A stretch of 64,000 nt of DNA from Paenibacillus chibensis (GTDB lineage Bacteria > Bacillota > Bacilli > Paenibacillales > Paenibacillaceae), in contig NZ_BIMK01000007.1 of assembly GCF_004001045.1 (NCBI RefSeq), positions 186,001 through 250,000 on the forward strand, in the 5' to 3' direction. The position numbers were made by a program, and so were the translations under genes. Positions 45,527-52,902 of the stretch are shown here, piece after piece. Numbering within the stretch: the stretch's first letter is position 1; each line of letters opens with the position of its first letter. The notes beneath the pieces are model-generated. The model did not search any database. It saw only the letters and a program-made list of their open reading frames with translations, and had not been told where the DNA came from.

Positions 45527-45562
45527 AAGAACCTTGGACATCCCCTGTCCAAGGTTCTTTTA
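45527..45562. terminator. Strong terminator after the 52-residue peptide gene
   Basis: The perfect 14-bp arms AAGAACCTTGGACA/TGTCCAAGGTTCTT (45527-45540, 45546-45559) with a 5-base loop are followed by T residues; an A run precedes it on the other side. Confidence 0.9.
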
Positions 45563-45694
45563 CCTGCGCAGACTGCTTCATTCACATCGATAGCCTGCCT
45601 TGCAGCGGCCCTTGCCCTGCCTGGAGTATACATAACCAGGACCTCAGCTTTTCATAAGCTTTCCGGGCAGTCCCGCAAACTATGTTTTTCTCAC

Positions 45695-45716
45695 GCCCCC
45701 TATCGCGGGGGCTTTT
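45695..45716 (+). terminator. Isolated terminator-like hairpin
   Basis: GCCCCC/GGGGGC (45695-45700, 45707-45712) is followed by TTTT. It lies in the stretch 45481-45840, which has no protein-coding gene that I can support. A terminator with no gene in front of it may mark the end of a small RNA. Confidence 0.45.
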
Positions 45717-45769
45717 GCGTTGTCGGTTCATAAGGTATTTTTTAGAAATTACGAAATCGAGCGATATGC

Positions 45770-45821
45770 AAAAAAGCCTGCCTCTAGGCAGATCGGGTTC
45801 CGATCCGAAAGAGACAGGCTT
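45770..45821 (-). terminator. Terminator after the short-chain reductase gene
   Basis: AAGCCTG/CAGGCTT (45774-45780, 45815-45821), extended past one mismatch by CTC/GAG, is followed on the minus strand by TTTTTT. It starts 20 bases after the stop codon. Confidence 0.75.
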
Positions 45822-45840
45822 CCAAGCCATTCACCTATTT

Positions 45841-46569
45841 TTACTGCGGATTGGTCGTCCAGATACCCGCGGATTTCACGAACACACGAGCCGGAAGCTT
45901 CAAAGAAGCGAGCGCCAGCTCAGCTACATCCTCCGGCTGCATCATCCGGTCTTCGTCCCCGATGTTCAGGTTATTGTCGCGGGCCAAATCCGTATTGACC
46001 GTGCTAGGCGTCAAGGCCATAACCCGGATGTTCTTTTTGCGAACCTCTTGCAGAAGCGATTCCGTCAGACCCATAATGCCGAATTTAGATGCGCAATAAG
46101 CCGAACCTGTCGCGAATCCTTTTTCACCGGCGGTTGAAGAAATATTGATGATATTGCCGCTGTTTTGCTCCATCATGGTCGGCAGGACGGCACGGGATAC
46201 ATAATAAGTACCCATCAGATTGACTTGAATGATGCGTTCCCACAGTTCAGGATCCATTTCGGCGACCGTGCCGAAGGAGGCCATCCCGGCGTTGTTGATC
46301 AAAATATCAATGCTGCCCAGCTGGCCCTTGAGCGCTGCGACCGCCTCTTCCACTTCCTTGCGCGAAGACACGTCAGCTGTTGCCGTGAATACGGATACTC
46401 CATATTCCTTGGTTAAAGAGTCACGCAGAGCATCCAAATCGGATGCGGTTCTGGCAATCAACCCGAGCTGTACGCCTTCTTTGGCAAGTGCGGTGGCAAT
46501 AGCCAGACCGATGCCTTTGCCGGCTCCGGTTACGATCGCCGTTTTATTTTTCAAGTCGGTAAATTTCAT
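45841..46569 (-). CDS. SDR family 3-ketoacyl-ACP reductase-like oxidoreductase
   Basis: The 242-residue classical short-chain dehydrogenase has TGAGKGIGLAIA (about 13-24, NADP loop) and LINNAGMASFG (about 88). The catalytic Ser lies in INISSTAG (about 140), with Tyr and Lys in SAYCASKFGI (about 155-159). It resembles FabG-type reductases (B. subtilis YmfI or YxjF class), but no fatty-acid genes are near, so the physiological substrate is unknown. The ATG at 46569 has AAAGGATG about 7 bases upstream. It forms a single-gene unit with its own terminator. Confidence 0.85.
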   Translation of the reverse strand: MKFTDLKNKTAIVTGAGKGIGLAIATALAKEGVQLGLIARTASDLDALRDSLTKEYGVSVFTATADVSSRKEVEEAVAALKGQLGSIDILINNAGMASFGTVAEMDPELWERIIQVNLMGTYYVSRAVLPTMMEQNSGNIINISSTAGEKGFATGSAYCASKFGIMGLTESLLQEVRKKNIRVMALTPSTVNTDLARDNNLNIGDEDRMMQPEDVAELALASLKLPARVFVKSAGIWTTNPQ

Positions 46570-46625
46570 ATTCAATCATCCTTTCGTTTATCGGTTCCGT
46601 TATTATTACCCGGGAATATAAAAGC

Positions 46626-46654
46626 CAAAAACCCCGGAAAACAGAGTCCCGAGG
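46626..46654 (-). terminator. Probable terminator of the yqeG-yqeM operon
   Basis: CCTCGG/CCGGGG (one G-U pair; 46632-46637 and 46649-46654) is followed on the minus strand by TTTTTGG. A near-palindrome of TATACG units (46663-46695) lies between it and the yqeM stop and has no T tract. Confidence 0.5.
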
Positions 46655-46704
46655 CACTGGGTCTTCCCATTACGTATACGATTTATACGATAACGGGAGC
46701 CCCT

Positions 46705-47475
46705 TTATTTTACAGCAACATAGAAAAGCCGCTGAGCATCATCCCCGGCTTCCACCCATTCAAAATCGGCATAACATTTCACATCGCGGAAGCCCGCCTT
46801 GACCAGCTCCGTATTCATCCATTCCGGATCATAGGCGCGTTGAACATGGGTTTCTTCGAACCGGCGATACAGATCGCTCTGCTCCTCCTTCGCGAAAATA
46901 CTGAGATGATGCTCGATTTCACAGCGGGGAGCATCCAGCTCGCAGGTCCATATGTAGGATACCGATCTATCGTCCCATACGAAAGGCTGCTCCTCGTCGT
47001 AACGAATCATGGTATTCGGGTGATGTACGTCAAACAGAAAAATGCCGCCCGGCTTCAATCCTTTGTAGGTTTGCGCAAACGCAGAGATGACGTCCCGCTC
47101 TTCCAGCAAATAGCTGAAGCAATCGCAAAATGAAATGACGGCATCCACCTGCTCCGGTATTTCCCACTCCCGCATATCCTGCTGAAGCCAGCGGATCGAA
47201 CCTTCGCGATACAGTCTGCTTCCCTGCGGCGTGCTCTCCATTTTCCGTCTAGCCACAGACAACATGTCCGCAGACAGGTCAATCCCCGTGACTTCGAAGC
47301 CTGAATTGACCAGAGGAATCGTAATGCTGCCTGTTCCGCAGCCGAGCTCGACGACGCTTTTTGGCATGCTGCCATGCTTTTCCCAAGCCTCACGGGCGAA
47401 CCGGAGCCAATCCGGATAAGGCATGTCCTCCATCAATTCATCGTAGACATATGCAAATTTTCGGTATGAAGACAT
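46705..47475 (-). CDS. yqeM: Class I SAM-dependent methyltransferase YqeM
   Basis: The 256-residue protein has the N-terminus MSSYRKFAYVYDELMEDMPYPDW, typical of YqeM. Its methyltransferase motif I is VVELGCGTGSITIPL (about 40), followed by GIDLSADML and FCDCFSYLL. The natural substrate of YqeM is not established. The ATG at 47475 gives the family N-terminus, but no good ribosome-binding site precedes it; a GTG at 47499 is an alternative that would add 8 residues. It lies 31 bases after cvfB and is the last gene of the operon. Confidence 0.85.
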   Translation of the reverse strand: MSSYRKFAYVYDELMEDMPYPDWLRFAREAWEKHGSMPKSVVELGCGTGSITIPLVNSGFEVTGIDLSADMLSVARRKMESTPQGSRLYREGSIRWLQQDMREWEIPEQVDAVISFCDCFSYLLEERDVISAFAQTYKGLKPGGIFLFDVHHPNTMIRYDEEQPFVWDDRSVSYIWTCELDAPRCEIEHHLSIFAKEEQSDLYRRFEETHVQRAYDPEWMNTELVKAGFRDVKCYADFEWVEAGDDAQRLFYVAVK

Positions 47476-47506
47476 GATGACACCGCGCTTTCTGTTCACA
47501 TTCGAC

Positions 47507-48406
47507 TTACTCGCCCTGCTCGTCCGAGCGGGTCTTCACAAGATACGTCCAGTTTTCCTTTTGGGTTACAAGACCTTCCTTCATCAATTTGCCCAAAGCC
47601 CGCTTGAAGGCCGACTTACTGATGCCGAAGCGCTGCTTGACAATATCCGGCGGGGTCGCATCCGAATACGGCATTCCCCCGGTCGGACGCTCCTTCAGAA
47701 AGGTAAGAATCCGCTCGGAATCAAGATCCCGGCCGACTTCCTTGCGCTGAGCCATGGACAGGTTCACACGGCCGTCTTCACGAATATGACTGACACGCAC
47801 TTCCACTTCCTCGCCAAGTCGCAGCAAATGAAGACGCTCCGAAGAATGGATCATGCCGATCACGCCAAGTCCGACCACGCCGCCGTCCACAATGACGAAG
47901 GTTCCCATCTGCAGCGGTCTGTATACCGTCGCCTTAAACCATTGATTCAGCCATGCCGAGGGCGCGCTGAAGGCATGGCGCGACAGCTCCTGCTCTCCTG
48001 CGAGCTTAGCCCGGAGACGTCCCTGCTTGTCATGCTCCATGATGACAAACACTGAATCCCCGACCTGGGGACGGAGTTCTTTCAGTTCAGGCAGCTCCCG
48101 TACCGGCAGCAGCAGCTGACGTCCAAGCCCCATCTCCAGGAAACATCCGAGCCGCGGATGAACGTCGGCCACAACCAGCTTGGCCATCTCGCCCAGCGTT
48201 AAATAAGGCTTCTTCATCGTCGCCGCAAGCCGGTCTTCGGTATCGTAGAATATGAAAACCTCGACCTCATCGCCGGGCTTCACTTCACGCGTCAATTCCG
48301 AGTAATGCAGCAGCAAATCCTGACCGTCTGCATCCAGGAAGTATCCGTAAGGAGATACCTCCCGCATGATTTCATAAGTCTGAATCGTTCCCGCTACCAG
48401 CGTCAT
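47507..48406 (-). CDS. cvfB: S1 RNA-binding domain protein CvfB
   Basis: CvfB (YitL in B. subtilis) is an RNA-binding regulator of virulence factors in Staphylococcus. The 299-residue protein has S1-type OB folds at about 1-65, 70-140 and 150-215 (GLGVIGMIHSSERLHLLRLGEEVEVRVSHIREDGRVNLSM is a classical S1 end). A C-terminal winged helix (DATPPDIVKQRFGISKSAFKRALGKLMKEGLV, about 250-285) follows. Its ATG overlaps the rsfS stop by 4 bases (ATGA), so it is translated with the ribosome-maturation genes. In B. subtilis the homologue is not in this cluster. Confidence 0.88.
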   Translation of the reverse strand: MTLVAGTIQTYEIMREVSPYGYFLDADGQDLLLHYSELTREVKPGDEVEVFIFYDTEDRLAATMKKPYLTLGEMAKLVVADVHPRLGCFLEMGLGRQLLLPVRELPELKELRPQVGDSVFVIMEHDKQGRLRAKLAGEQELSRHAFSAPSAWLNQWFKATVYRPLQMGTFVIVDGGVVGLGVIGMIHSSERLHLLRLGEEVEVRVSHIREDGRVNLSMAQRKEVGRDLDSERILTFLKERPTGGMPYSDATPPDIVKQRFGISKSAFKRALGKLMKEGLVTQKENWTYLVKTRSDEQGE

Positions 48407-48750
48407 ACCGTCTCCACAACCTTGGCGTCAGACCACAAACGCTCGATATTGTAATAATCACGTTCGTCCCGGTGGAAGACATGGACGATCACGTCGCCGA
48501 GATCCATCAATACCCAGCGTGCGGAGTTCATCCCTTCAATACCGCGAACCTCCGAGCCGGCTTCCTGCACGCGCTTGCGGATTTCCGTCGCGATGGACTG
48601 CACCTGTACGTCGGAATTGCCGTGACAGATTACAAAATAGTCCGCGATCAAGGAAACGCCTTGCAAGTCGAGCGCCACGACGTTCATTGCTTTTTTATCT
48701 TCAGCAGCTTCTACTGCCAGGTTTAACAATTGTTCTGATGTAAGGGTCAT
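48403..48750 (-). CDS. rsfS: Ribosome silencing factor RsfS
   Basis: RsfS binds ribosomal protein L14 and blocks subunit joining when nutrients are low. The 115-residue protein shows the family core VVALDLQGVSLIADYFVICHGNSDVQVQSIA and GMNSARWVLMDLGDVIVHVF, then RDYYNIERLWSDA. GGAGGCG lies before the ATG at 48750, which overlaps the yqeK stop by 4 bases. It corresponds to B. subtilis yqeL. Confidence 0.95.
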   Translation of the reverse strand: MTLTSEQLLNLAVEAAEDKKAMNVVALDLQGVSLIADYFVICHGNSDVQVQSIATEIRKRVQEAGSEVRGIEGMNSARWVLMDLGDVIVHVFHRDERDYYNIERLWSDAKVVETV

Positions 48751-49325
48751 GAATTCGCCTCCAGCTGTTTAATTAGGTCATTACGTGCAAACACCGTCAG
48801 CGGATAAATAATCTGACGACGCGATACAAGCAGGGTAATCGTGGAATCAAACCCTGCGACGAGTCCCGCTTCAAGGCTATGGTTGGCCAGTTCGCGGATA
48901 TTATTCACGCCGGGAAAATCTCTTCCAGGCTCTATATAATCCGCGAGGCAAACCACCTTGTCCATAAGCGTCATGCCGATTCTCCCGGAAGTATGATACT
49001 TGATCGCATCGAGTATTTCCGGATCTTCAACTCCATAATCGCGTTTCGCGACAAAGGCTCCCACCTCGGCGTGCCAAAGCGGTTTATCATAAAATAAAAG
49101 GTCTTTTGACAAATCATTCTCGCGGATGACCGCTTCCATCTGCTTGACTGGCCAGTATTTGGCGACATCATGCAGGATTGCGGCTTTCTCCGCTTTGACA
49201 GGATCGGCGCCGTAACGCTCCGCAAGCTTGACGGCCGTTTCCATGACGCCCTGCGTATGCTGCCAGCGCATGGCCGGCATCTGCTGCGAAACGGATTTAA
49301 TCAGTTCTTCTCGGCTGAATTCCAT
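48747..49325 (-). CDS. yqeK: HD-domain Ap4A hydrolase YqeK
   Basis: YqeK is an HD-superfamily symmetrical diadenosine tetraphosphatase (Ap4A to two ADP) in gram-positive bacteria. The 192-residue protein has RWQHTQGVMETAVKLAERYG (metal-binding His), ILHDVAKYWP (HD motif, about 52), KPLWHAEVGAFVAKRDYG (His) and VVCLADYIEPGRDFPGV. I chose the ATG at 49325 with GGAGAGGA upstream; it overlaps the end of nadD by 29 bases. The order nadD-yqeK-rsfS is conserved through the Bacillales. Confidence 0.93.
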   Translation of the reverse strand: MEFSREELIKSVSQQMPAMRWQHTQGVMETAVKLAERYGADPVKAEKAAILHDVAKYWPVKQMEAVIRENDLSKDLLFYDKPLWHAEVGAFVAKRDYGVEDPEILDAIKYHTSGRIGMTLMDKVVCLADYIEPGRDFPGVNNIRELANHSLEAGLVAGFDSTITLLVSRRQIIYPLTVFARNDLIKQLEANS

Positions 49326-49899
49326 ACAATCCTCTCCTTCTGATATAGTCATAGACACTGTCCGTTACCATATAGCGGATCGAATGACCTGTGGCCAGCC
49401 TTTCCCTGATTTCCGTAGAGGAAATATCGACCTGAGGCATGTCGGCCAAAAGCACCTTCCCCCCCAAATAAGAAGGCAGCGCATCCAGATCAAGGGTTGA
49501 ACCCGGCCGGCCGACGCCGATAAAACTCATGAGCCCGACAAGCTCTTCAATGCCTTCCCATTTGGAAAGGTAGTTGACCATATCTGCACCAATAATAAAA
49601 TGAAAATCTATGCCTTCAAAAGAGCTGCGGATCTCCTTCACCGTGTCGATCGTGTAGGAGACGCCTCCCCTTCTGATTTCGATATCAAGTGTGCGGAAAC
49701 AGGGATGATCCGAAATCGCTTCGGCCACCATGCCAAGACGATCCTCCCCGGATGCACCGGCCTGTTCCTTATGGGGCGGGATATGGCTTGGCATGAACCA
49801 GACCTGGTCGAGACCGAACGAATCCCTTGCCGCTTCTGCAGCCAGCAAATGGCCGATATGAATCGGGTCAAAGGTACCGCCCATGATGCCTACCTTCAT
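49297..49899 (-). CDS. nadD: Nicotinate-nucleotide adenylyltransferase NadD
   Basis: NadD converts nicotinate mononucleotide and ATP to deamido-NAD in NAD synthesis. The 200-residue protein starts MKVGIMGGTFDPIHIGHLLAAE, with the nucleotidyl-transferase GGTFDPIHXGH motif. It has WFMPSHIPPHK (about 35) and DISSTEIRERLATG (about 160, ISSTXIR motif). GGGAGGG lies before the ATG at 49899. It follows yhbY by 17 bases. Confidence 0.96.
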   Translation of the reverse strand: MKVGIMGGTFDPIHIGHLLAAEAARDSFGLDQVWFMPSHIPPHKEQAGASGEDRLGMVAEAISDHPCFRTLDIEIRRGGVSYTIDTVKEIRSSFEGIDFHFIIGADMVNYLSKWEGIEELVGLMSFIGVGRPGSTLDLDALPSYLGGKVLLADMPQVDISSTEIRERLATGHSIRYMVTDSVYDYIRRRGLYGIQPRRTD

Positions 49900-49916
49900 G
49901 GTTGAAACCCTCCCGC

Positions 49917-50207
49917 TTATGGCAATTCGATTTTTTTGTTGTCTTTGGATTCTTTGTACAGAATAATCGTGCTTCCGATTACTTGAACCAGCTCGGCCTC
50001 GGTTTTTTCAGCAAGCTCTTCGGCAATTTCGTGTTTATCCTCCAAGCAATTATTCAATACGCTGATCTTCATCAGCTCTCTCTTCTCAATCGCTTCATTG
50101 ATATGTTTGATCAGCTGCTCATTGGTTCCGCCCTTTCCTACTTGAAAAATCGGGTCCAAATGATGGGCTAGCGATCGAAGATAGCGCTTTTGCTTACCTG
50201 TTAGCAT
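49917..50207 (-). CDS. yhbY: CRM-domain RNA-binding protein YhbY (YqeI)
   Basis: The 96-residue protein is a single CRM (YhbY) domain, MLTGKQKRYLRSLAHHLDPIFQVGKGGTN through RELMKISVLNN. It has the GKGG loop (about 26-29) that contacts RNA. It associates with pre-50S particles and is thought to assist large-subunit assembly. GGAG lies about 12 bases before the ATG. It matches B. subtilis yqeI in position between aroE and nadD. Confidence 0.94.
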   Translation of the reverse strand: MLTGKQKRYLRSLAHHLDPIFQVGKGGTNEQLIKHINEAIEKRELMKISVLNNCLEDKHEIAEELAEKTEAELVQVIGSTIILYKESKDNKKIELP

Positions 50208-50258
50208 GGTTAATCATAACTCCTTAATATTCAACTGAATTCATTTTACCCCTCAGGG

Positions 50259-51125
50259 CTAAATAGCCATGCTGTTCAGCACGGCGGTTCTCATTGCCGC
50301 CACGGGAGCCGGTAAACCGGTCCAGTATTCCAGGGCATACGCGCCCTGATTCACAAACATACCGAGTCCGCCATGCACCTTGCAGCCTTTGGCCTCGCTG
50401 CCTTCCAGCAGTTTCGTTTGCAGCGGGTTATAGATCAAGTCACTGACTACAGCCTGTTCGGGTATCAAGTCTACATCCACGGGCGAATGGGACATATTCG
50501 GATGCATGCCGACCGATGTCGTATTGATCAGAATATCGATTTCTCCGAGCTCTGAGGCAAGCTGCTGCATGGATATTCCCCGGATGTCGGTCAGATCCTT
50601 CCATTCATCGGCCATGGCCTGCGCCTTATCTGCTGTACGATTGGCGATCGTAATACGGTCCGGGCTTTCCAAGGACAAGGCATACACGATGCCCCGGGCC
50701 GCACCGCCCGCTCCGAGAACCATGATTCTTTTCCCCTTCAAATCCGGAACAGCCTCTTCCTTGAGCGAACGCACATATCCGATTCCATCCGTGTTATAGC
50801 CGGTCAACACGCCGTCGTCGTTGACGATGGTATTCACCGCTCCGATCCGCAGCGCCGTTTCATCCAGATGGTCCAGGTAAGGGATGACCTCCAGCTTGTG
50901 CGGAATGGTCACATTGATTCCTCTAAAGCCAAGGGCTTTGATGCCGGAAATGGCTTCACCTACCTGCTCCGGCTTGACATGCATAGGCACATACGAGCCC
51001 GGCAGACCCAAGGCTGCCAAAGCAGCCTGATGCATGACAGGCGATTTGGAATGAGCTATCGGATCCCCGATGACGCCAAGCAGCAGCGAGCCCGTTCCGG
51101 CGAGCAGATTGGATTTCGTAATCAT
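50259..51125 (-). CDS. aroE: Shikimate dehydrogenase AroE
   Basis: AroE reduces 3-dehydroshikimate to shikimate with NADPH in aromatic amino-acid synthesis. The 288-residue protein has GVIGDPIAHSKSPVMHQAAL (shikimate-binding SKS, about 23-25) and NVTIPHK with catalytic Lys (about 80). VLGAGGAARGIVYAL (dinucleotide loop, about 140), NRTADKA and NTTSVGM follow. The ATG at 51125 has GGGAGG upstream at 10 bases; the frame is open 11 codons further without support. It follows yqeH by 29 bases. Confidence 0.96.
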   Translation of the reverse strand: MITKSNLLAGTGSLLLGVIGDPIAHSKSPVMHQAALAALGLPGSYVPMHVKPEQVGEAISGIKALGFRGINVTIPHKLEVIPYLDHLDETALRIGAVNTIVNDDGVLTGYNTDGIGYVRSLKEEAVPDLKGKRIMVLGAGGAARGIVYALSLESPDRITIANRTADKAQAMADEWKDLTDIRGISMQQLASELGEIDILINTTSVGMHPNMSHSPVDVDLIPEQAVVSDLIYNPLQTKLLEGSEAKGCKVHGGLGMFVNQGAYALEYWTGLPAPVAAMRTAVLNSMAI

Positions 51126-51154
51126 ATTTTCAACCTCCCTCTCCCATTTTCGAA

Positions 51155-52282
51155 TCAAATCAGGGAAGGTCTGGATAGTACTTTAACACCTTTAGGCGCA
51201 TGGATGGCCGTTAAAGCCCCCAGATCGCCATTCACCTTAATCCAGCCCAAACCGGAAATGAACAGATCCAGCTTACCGCCTTTCGGAATGCGGATTTCAT
51301 GCCTGGTCCAATCCGGCAGCTCTCCGAGGCTGTCCTTATCCGGAGGAGCAAGCAGTTCACCGGCATGCTCCTGGTACAAAGCGTCAGCCTTTTCCAGCTT
51401 GGTCCGATGAATATGAAGCCGGCTGCTTATAAAGCAAGTAAACGATTGGCGTTCGCCCTGAATAAAATCAAAGCGTGCCATACCGCCAAAAAACAAGCTT
51501 TGTCCTTCATTCAGCTGATATACCATCGGTTTCAGCGGATTTTCCGGCATGATAGCCCCTAAATCCTTACGATTCACAAGCTCGCTGTAACGCCAAGGAT
51601 ATACGATTCCCGGCGTGTCGATAATGTGGCGTCCGTCATCCAGCGGAATGCTGACCATGTCCAGAGTCGTACCCGGATAGCGGGATACCGTCAACTCCTG
51701 ATCCAAATCGCTGTAATCGCGGATCAAGCGGTTAATGAGCGTGGATTTGCCTACATTCGTGGCGCCAACCACATAAACGTCGCGATCGCCGCGGTAATCG
51801 GAAACCGCCTCCAGCAAACGGTCGAAGCCCTGATTTTTTTTGGCGCTGCACAGAATGATTTCCTCCGTTTTAAGACCCTGCTCCTTGCACTGCTTTTGCA
51901 CCCAGTTGATGATTTTGTTCCAATTCGTCACTTTCGGCAGCAGGTCGATCTTGTTTACGGCAAGAATCACGGGATTGTTCCCCACAAAGCGCTGCAGCCC
52001 TGAAATCAGGCTGCCCTCGAAGTCGAACAGGTCGACAATATGAATGACGAGCGCATTCTTTCCGCCGATTTGGCTCAGAAGACGCAGGAACTCGTCCTGA
52101 TCCACGGCCACGGAAGAAGCCTCGTTATAGTTTTTAATACGGAAGCAGCGTTGGCAAATAACCGGTTCCCTGCCAAGCGACTTTTCCGGAATATATCCCG
52201 GCAAATCGGGATTTAACGCCTGCAGCTCGATGCCGCACCCGCTGCATTTTTTGGCACTTGATCCGCCCATCGGGTCTTTCAT
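51155..52282 (-). CDS. yqeH: Ribosome biogenesis GTPase YqeH
   Basis: YqeH is a circularly permuted GTPase needed for 30S assembly. The 375-residue protein has an N-terminal zinc finger (CSGCGIELQ, then CQRCF). GTPase motifs follow in permuted order: G4 NKIDLLP (about 110), G5 CSAKKNQG (about 145), G1 GATNVGKSTLIN (about 175) and G3 DTPGIV (about 215). A C-terminal domain may bind RNA or ligand. Its ATG overlaps the yqeG stop by 4 bases (ATGA). Confidence 0.96.
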   Translation of the reverse strand: MKDPMGGSSAKKCSGCGIELQALNPDLPGYIPEKSLGREPVICQRCFRIKNYNEASSVAVDQDEFLRLLSQIGGKNALVIHIVDLFDFEGSLISGLQRFVGNNPVILAVNKIDLLPKVTNWNKIINWVQKQCKEQGLKTEEIILCSAKKNQGFDRLLEAVSDYRGDRDVYVVGATNVGKSTLINRLIRDYSDLDQELTVSRYPGTTLDMVSIPLDDGRHIIDTPGIVYPWRYSELVNRKDLGAIMPENPLKPMVYQLNEGQSLFFGGMARFDFIQGERQSFTCFISSRLHIHRTKLEKADALYQEHAGELLAPPDKDSLGELPDWTRHEIRIPKGGKLDLFISGLGWIKVNGDLGALTAIHAPKGVKVLSRPSLI

Positions 52283-52806
52283 TGATGTTTTTCCTCCTCA
52301 AGCCATAGTCCTTTTTTACGCAAACGTGTCAGTGCGATTTTTTCCAAACGGCGGTTGATCCTTGTCGTCCAGCCTTCGTCCGCAATGGAAATCGGAAGCA
52401 CCAGCACCGTAAAAAGGCCCATGCGGTTGCCGCCGTACACATCGGTCATCATCTGATCGCCGACCACGATGGTTTCCTTGCCGCTGAGGCCCATCATGCC
52501 TATCGCCTTGCGGAAAGGCGCATTCCGGGGCTTTCGCGCCTGATGCACGAACTGGATATCGAGCGGCGTGGCAAAGGAGGCCACCCGGTCCATGCGATTA
52601 TTCGATACGATTACCAGCTTGAACCCAAGCTCTTTCACCCGCTTGAACCATTCGATCAGCTCCGGCGTTGCCAAAGGCGTCTTGGCTCCGACCAGGGTGT
52701 TGTCGAGATCCGTGATGATCCCGCGGTAACCCTTGGCGTACAGGGCTTCCAGGTCGATATCAAATACCGTATTCACCCTTAATTTAGGGATTAACATTTC
52801 GAACAA
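52279..52806 (-). CDS. yqeG: YqeG family HAD IIIA-type phosphatase
   Basis: The 175-residue HAD-superfamily protein has the nucleophile motif DLDNTLVG (about 34-41), VSNNR (motif II, about 68), and VGDQMMTDVYGGNRMG (motif III/IV, about 117). Yeast and plant relatives dephosphorylate phosphatidylglycerophosphate; the bacterial role next to yqeH is not settled. The start is the TTG at 52806, because GAGGTGA lies exactly 7 bases before it, whereas the ATG three codons later is too far away. It is the first gene of the yqeG-yqeM operon. Confidence 0.92.
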   Translation of the reverse strand: MFEMLIPKLRVNTVFDIDLEALYAKGYRGIITDLDNTLVGAKTPLATPELIEWFKRVKELGFKLVIVSNNRMDRVASFATPLDIQFVHQARKPRNAPFRKAIGMMGLSGKETIVVGDQMMTDVYGGNRMGLFTVLVLPISIADEGWTTRINRRLEKIALTRLRKKGLWLEEEKHQ

Positions 52807-52861
52807 ATTGTTGTCACCTCAGTTTCATAGGACAAACTATACCATAATCTACGTGGTTAGT

Positions 52862-52887
52862 AAAAAGAAAACGCCCGTGAGGGCGTT
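52862..52887 (-). terminator. Terminator after the transglutaminase gene
   Basis: AACGCCC/GGGCGTT with a GTGA loop (52870-52887) is followed on the minus strand by TTTCTTTTT. It lies 15 bases after the stop codon. Confidence 0.85.
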
Positions 52888-52902
52888 AAGCGTAATTCAC
52901 GG

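Noticed and set aside
46663..46695. Near-palindrome of TATACG units after yqeM, considered as a terminator or attachment site
   Set aside because: The stem is interrupted, no T tract follows on either strand and no mobile gene is near.
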